From a virus: 64,000 nt of DNA. Below are positions 60,770 to 64,000 of the stretch, in pieces (positions within the stretch are counted from its first letter, which is position 1; each line of letters opens with the position of its first letter). The DNA lies in the IMG/VR virus record IMGVR_UViG_3300033997_000243, positions 1 to 64,000 of that record; one strand, 5' to 3'. Position numbers and translations under genes: made by a program. The notes beneath the pieces were generated by a model. That model did no database searches and was not told the origin of the DNA. It was given only the letters and a program-made list of their open reading frames with translations.

Positions 60770-61311
60770 AAAAAGCTAAATTGTTTTTAAGTACATCAGG
60801 TGTCAGTGCTATTGTAAAAGGCTACCAGACTCCTGTTTATATGGCTGCACTTCAATGCTTTCCGCCAAATCAACAACTTGATGTTAAAAGAGCTGTTGAG
60901 CAAATAGATTTCTTAGGTAAGCAAGCACTTAAAGAAATGAAAGTCGCTGTTGTTCCTGCGGGTAACAGTGAATTTACTCAAGGAAAGCTTGCCAGCGATT
61001 TAGAAAGTTTACAGCAAGCTTATCAAGCAAGCTTAAGCGGCCACAATAACAAACACGAGTTATACAACTTATTCAATAGTTTGCGTAACCGTGTTGAGTT
61101 GGAAATACGTAAAGAATTTCCTCTTGCAAGTCTTGTAGAAATGTTTGCTTATCTTGACGTTATTTGCAAACACTTTATCGAACAAAATAAAGGCATCGAT
61201 CTTATTTCTGATTACATATTTACTGATGGTCAGAAATTTAAACGTAATCCCACACTGTTGCTTGCTCAGCAAAAACGCTTAGAGCAGCAAATTGCTGAAA
61301 ACATTGATTAA
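60766..61311 (+). CDS. Hypothetical protein, 181 aa
   Basis: Not recognised. It overlaps the preceding gene by ATGA. Almost entirely helical and soluble, with Gln-rich segments (CFPPNQQLDVKRAVEQ, LLAQQKRLEQQIAE) and a possible C-terminal coiled coil. It is followed by AAGGAGAAGT, the ribosome binding site of the next gene, which overlaps it only slightly. Confidence 0.75.
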   Translation: MKKAKLFLSTSGVSAIVKGYQTPVYMAALQCFPPNQQLDVKRAVEQIDFLGKQALKEMKVAVVPAGNSEFTQGKLASDLESLQQAYQASLSGHNNKHELYNLFNSLRNRVELEIRKEFPLASLVEMFAYLDVICKHFIEQNKGIDLISDYIFTDGQKFKRNPTLLLAQQKRLEQQIAENID

Positions 61312-61324
61312 GGAGAAGTACACA

Positions 61325-62119
61325 ATGGTTCCTGTTAAGTTAAATACGGATATAGGTAAGTTTGTATCTTCTTCTTTTGATATTGGCCGTTATTCAGTTC
61401 GTGAAGGTGAAGGTCGCGGTATAGATCTGCACAAACTTTCAAAAAACAATATGGCAATCACAGCTAAACCAGAAATGGTTGGTGGCTGTGAGGGTGTTGT
61501 ACTTGATGTTAATGCTTGGCTTCCAGCCGCTGCAAAAGTTTACAACACAAGTCCTGATATTCGTGATTATGTAATGGTTCCTACTCCGGCATTAATCACA
61601 GATCTGCCAAATACAAATGGCGATAGTGCAAGCTTGAGTGAGTTGTTACAGTTCAAACCTAAGTTGGGTATGCAAGCATACAAAACTTACAAAGGTAAAC
61701 CAACTTTCCGCGAACATGATAATCAGGATCACACCAAAGCGCGTGGCATTATTTTAGATGCTTATTTAAAACCGCTTCGTGGTTTCCGTAACAATCACGC
61801 AAAATTAATTCTGCTGTTGGCATATGATCGTACTCGTGATCCTGAAATCTGTAATCGCATTCTGACAAACGAATGCAATACGCATAGCGTAGGATTTTAT
61901 TACACAAGTTACACTTGCAGTTATTGCGGCCACACTACCCACCAAGACACTATGTTAACTTGTTCACATACTCGTTTAGGTCGCAAGCCGTACTTGAAAG
62001 ATGGGCAAATTGTTTACCGTTGGTGTCACGATTCAACTGGTTTTGAATGCAGCCAAGTTGAAAATCCGGCTTACGTAAGTAACCAACACGATCCTAAAAA
62101 CATTATGATGGTGCGCTAA
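61325..62119 (+). CDS. Prohead-protease-like protein with a Cys/His zinc site
   Basis: 264 aa from ATG 61325 after AAGGAG. The middle resembles phage prohead-maturation-protease-type proteins: LPNTNGDSASLSELL, then GKPTFREHDNQDHTKARGIILDAYLK with His131, then a strand LILLLAYDRT and HSVGFYYTSYTCSYCG with Ser188 as a candidate nucleophile. The Cys198-x-x-Cys201, later Cys213 and His215, and Cys234 suggest a zinc ribbon. Such proteases cleave the scaffold during capsid maturation. Similarity is by recognised segments only; a structure search is needed to be sure. Confidence 0.45.
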   Translation: MVPVKLNTDIGKFVSSSFDIGRYSVREGEGRGIDLHKLSKNNMAITAKPEMVGGCEGVVLDVNAWLPAAAKVYNTSPDIRDYVMVPTPALITDLPNTNGDSASLSELLQFKPKLGMQAYKTYKGKPTFREHDNQDHTKARGIILDAYLKPLRGFRNNHAKLILLLAYDRTRDPEICNRILTNECNTHSVGFYYTSYTCSYCGHTTHQDTMLTCSHTRLGRKPYLKDGQIVYRWCHDSTGFECSQVENPAYVSNQHDPKNIMMVR

Positions 62120-63039
62120 TGGAATTCAGATACAATTCAGATACTCCATTCCAATTAGGTGAATGGTTTAAAATAGAGCGTAATCATTTCTGGCATGTGT
62201 ACTTAGATTCACGTATTAAAATTCGTGATGACAAAGGCGCTGTTGCTGTAGTTGATGAACGTACTTTGCGAGATCTTGTTGAAAAAAGCTTAATGCTTAA
62301 TGGCGATCCTGCTTTGTTCGATTCTGTTTGGATTACACTAAACAACATTAAACCTGTTGCCATTGACTCTAAGGATATTGTTAGCGAAAGTGCAACATTG
62401 AATTACAACTACCGTGTTGTTCTTCAACCTCCTGCAATTAAAAAAGCGCATCCATTAGCAATAGGTTTTCTTGAGGAAAATCTTGAACGCAGAAGAAATG
62501 AATGGTGCTACCCATTAGCTGACATTGAGCGTAAGGCCGTAAATCAAGCTTTAGATTACACAGGATTTAAGAAGAAGATCAACTTAAATCATTTTATTCT
62601 GTGTAAATCTGATGTAGTACCTACTTGCTTCAGTCGTCAAACCGATGCCTCTATAAAAGCGCGTCAGTTGCTTGTTCTGAACTTCAATCAACTTCAAGGC
62701 TTACGTTCAGGTGCAATAACTTCAGGATTCCTTGCTCAAGTTATCACGCACGAGCTTGCTCACTTTTTAATGTATGATGGCATTGTACGTCAATCTCAGA
62801 TGGAGCGTTACAAACAAGCTTTGGTTGCAAGACGTTTGCATCCAGATCAATTTAATCATGCAGGATATACTTATCCTTGGTATGAAGAAGCTTGGGCTAC
62901 ATTGTGTGAGTATATGGTTCACGGTAAATCTGAACGTGGTTTAAGCTGCACAGATGGTTGGGAACTTGCAAAACAATACTTCGATAACAACTTTTTAATT
63001 AACGGAAATCCAACTGGTGATCGCTTAATTAAAATTTAA
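62119..63039 (+). CDS. Putative zinc metallopeptidase, 306 aa
   Basis: HELAH at 211-215 is an exact HExxH site, followed by EEAWATLCEYM, where Glu256 or Glu257 is a likely third ligand (41-42 residues downstream, normal for gluzincins). The first 120 residues are strand-rich. The family cuts peptide bonds using a single zinc; targets are unknown. The gene is coupled to the preceding protease-like gene (TAATG overlap), so the pair may act together in head maturation or processing. A second, diverged HExxH protein is encoded at 904-2133. Confidence 0.65.
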   Translation: MEFRYNSDTPFQLGEWFKIERNHFWHVYLDSRIKIRDDKGAVAVVDERTLRDLVEKSLMLNGDPALFDSVWITLNNIKPVAIDSKDIVSESATLNYNYRVVLQPPAIKKAHPLAIGFLEENLERRRNEWCYPLADIERKAVNQALDYTGFKKKINLNHFILCKSDVVPTCFSRQTDASIKARQLLVLNFNQLQGLRSGAITSGFLAQVITHELAHFLMYDGIVRQSQMERYKQALVARRLHPDQFNHAGYTYPWYEEAWATLCEYMVHGKSERGLSCTDGWELAKQYFDNNFLINGNPTGDRLIKI

Positions 63040-63048
63040 GGAAAACAT

Positions 63049-63447
63049 ATGAAAATCAAAGTATTCGTTTCGCAAAGTTCGTACTCTTTGGCCAGACTTA
63101 AAGCATCTGACTCTAAATTCAGACAGTTGGCTGACGACAGATTTACTTCGTCACAAATCAAAAAACTTATGACCAAAGGAACGAAACTTCTTATGGTTGT
63201 TACAGGTGCTTACACACGTAAGGCTGATAACAAAGTAACTCCACAACTAAACAAATATACTCTTGTCATCAAAGAAGTTGAAATAGCTGGCAACGGAAAA
63301 TTAAAAAGAGTGTTGATTGCTCCAGAAGGTAAACATTCAAAAGATGAAATTAAACCTTTATCTGCGGCTGCTTTGGCAAAACTGTTGAACGGCGAAAAGG
63401 CTACTCTTAAATCTAAGAAAGGCACCAAAAGTGCTTCTCTTAAATAA
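63049..63447 (+). CDS. Small basic protein, tandem paralogue 1, 132 aa
   Basis: Not recognised. It begins MKIKVFVSQSSYSLARL, has a strand-rich middle (TLVIKEVEIAGNGKLKRVLIAPEG) and a basic lysine-rich end. The next gene starts MKIQVMLSESAD and keeps a similar order of strand pairs and a LxxAxLxxLxG helix, so the two look like a diverged tandem pair. AAGG precedes the ATG. Confidence 0.65.
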   Translation: MKIKVFVSQSSYSLARLKASDSKFRQLADDRFTSSQIKKLMTKGTKLLMVVTGAYTRKADNKVTPQLNKYTLVIKEVEIAGNGKLKRVLIAPEGKHSKDEIKPLSAAALAKLLNGEKATLKSKKGTKSASLK

Positions 63448-63465
63448 ATTCAATAGGAAAATCTT

Positions 63466-64000
63466 ATGAAAATTCAAGTTATGTTGTCTGAGAGCGCAGA
63501 TTTAACTGCTGCCCAAGAAAAGAAAATTGTTGTTGGCGGTACTTTTACTTTATATACAATAGTATCAACTAAAAAGACTCCACCAAGACCGAGCATTGGC
63601 TTTATTCCGAAAGAAACTATAGAGCGCTACAAAAAGATGCCTCCTGTTATAACAAAGGCGGCCACTAACTATCGTATAACCGAAGTGAATAGCACTAAAT
63701 CTGGATCAGTTAAATCCATAGTTGCTGTTGCAGAGCGTGACAATTCTCTTACACGTAAGCATCCCGGCAATTTATCAACTTTAACATTAACTAAAGCTAA
63801 ACTTTTGAGTTTAATCGGAAACAAAATAACAAAAGAAGATGTTGGAAGTCAGAGTATAACACTTACTACAAATTCTAAAGATACAACAGCATTCTTTAAC
63901 AAAACTGAGGCAAAAGACAAACAACGCATAAAAGCCTTAGATGAACAAATAGCTAAACTTCAAAAACAACGTGAAGAATTAGCTGGAGTTCAGAAAAAGC
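63466..64000 (+). CDS. Tandem paralogue 2, partial at the window end
   Basis: Open from ATG 63466 (preceded by AGGAAAAT) to the last base of the window; at least 178 codons are visible. After the common first part it adds a helical, coiled-coil-like region (KDKQRIKALDEQIAKLQKQ) not found in its upstream neighbour. The rest of the gene lies beyond the window. Function unknown. Confidence 0.7.
   Translation, partial: MKIQVMLSESADLTAAQEKKIVVGGTFTLYTIVSTKKTPPRPSIGFIPKETIERYKKMPPVITKAATNYRITEVNSTKSGSVKSIVAVAERDNSLTRKHPGNLSTLTLTKAKLLSLIGNKITKEDVGSQSITLTTNSKDTTAFFNKTEAKDKQRIKALDEQIAKLQKQREELAGVQKK

Noticed and set aside
1-64000. tRNA genes, CRISPR arrays, insertion sequences and an integrase
   Set aside because: None was seen by reading for cloverleaf arms, spaced direct repeats, terminal inverted repeats with transposase, or integrase motifs; a tRNAscan or covariance search was not possible.
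1-64000. An altered genetic code (stop-codon reassignment)
   Set aside because: TAA, TAG and TGA all end genes at sensible positions; only the 4853 TAA is odd, and one case is not enough.

Overview
The window is a 64-kb piece of a large tailed-phage genome, most likely a contractile-tailed (myovirus) jumbo phage. The evidence is a tail sheath protein, a run of virion-type proteins, and a bacterial-style replication set carried by the phage: DnaX-like clamp loader, sliding-clamp-like protein, family A DNA polymerase, NAD-dependent ligase, SbcC/SbcD-type nuclease and UvsW-type helicase. Base composition is AT-rich and genes are packed with 1-35 nt overlaps. Every supportable gene lies on the + strand. 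No tRNA, CRISPR array, integrase, terminase, portal or major capsid gene was recognised. The host cannot be named from this sequence; the ribosome binding sites (AGGAG type) and sigma70-like boxes suit a bacterial host.

Layout. Positions 1-425 are non-coding and unusual: 11 GATC sites in about 320 bp, two AT-rich 13-mers of the kind found in oriC, a run of 21 T and a GC-rich patch. Next come a metallopeptidase-like gene and a HAD nucleotidase, then an intergenic block (2869-3148) that looks like a small-RNA unit with its own -10 box, hairpins and terminator. From 3149 to 13536 a long operon carries the clamp loader, two metallophosphoesterases (one SbcD/gp47-like), the SbcC/gp46-like ATPase and many unknowns. 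A separate unit (13649-14389) encodes a histone-H1-like Lys/Ala/Pro protein. From 14507 to 28151 there are probable virion proteins, a free HNH nuclease, a 2022-residue SNF2-type ATPase and a peptidoglycan-binding-domain protein.

From 28237 to 39520 lies a second replication operon. It starts with DNA polymerase, interrupted by a td-like group I intron carrying an HNH endonuclease; exon and intron ends could be fixed to the base. It continues with the sliding-clamp-like protein, UvsW-type helicase, a degenerate DnaC-like protein and a J-domain protein. From 39636 to 52885 the tail module holds the sheath, three paralogues with growing numbers of Ig-like domains, two further tandem paralogues and a 1331-residue fibre-like protein. 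The rest (52895-64000) mixes DNA ligase, NUDIX, glycosyltransferase-TPR, a prohead-protease-like protein, a second HExxH protein and small tandem paralogues; the last gene runs off the window.

Transcription units are separated by good intrinsic terminators (2142, 3060, 14407, 19116, 28159, 39526, 48848). Several are followed by a shared AT-rich motif that may be a phage promoter. The strongest leads for new biology are the oriC-like region, the small-RNA unit at 2942-3100, the duplicated intron element, the AUA-start or interrupted gene at 4856, the zinc-finger-less ligase and the stepwise Ig-domain family.
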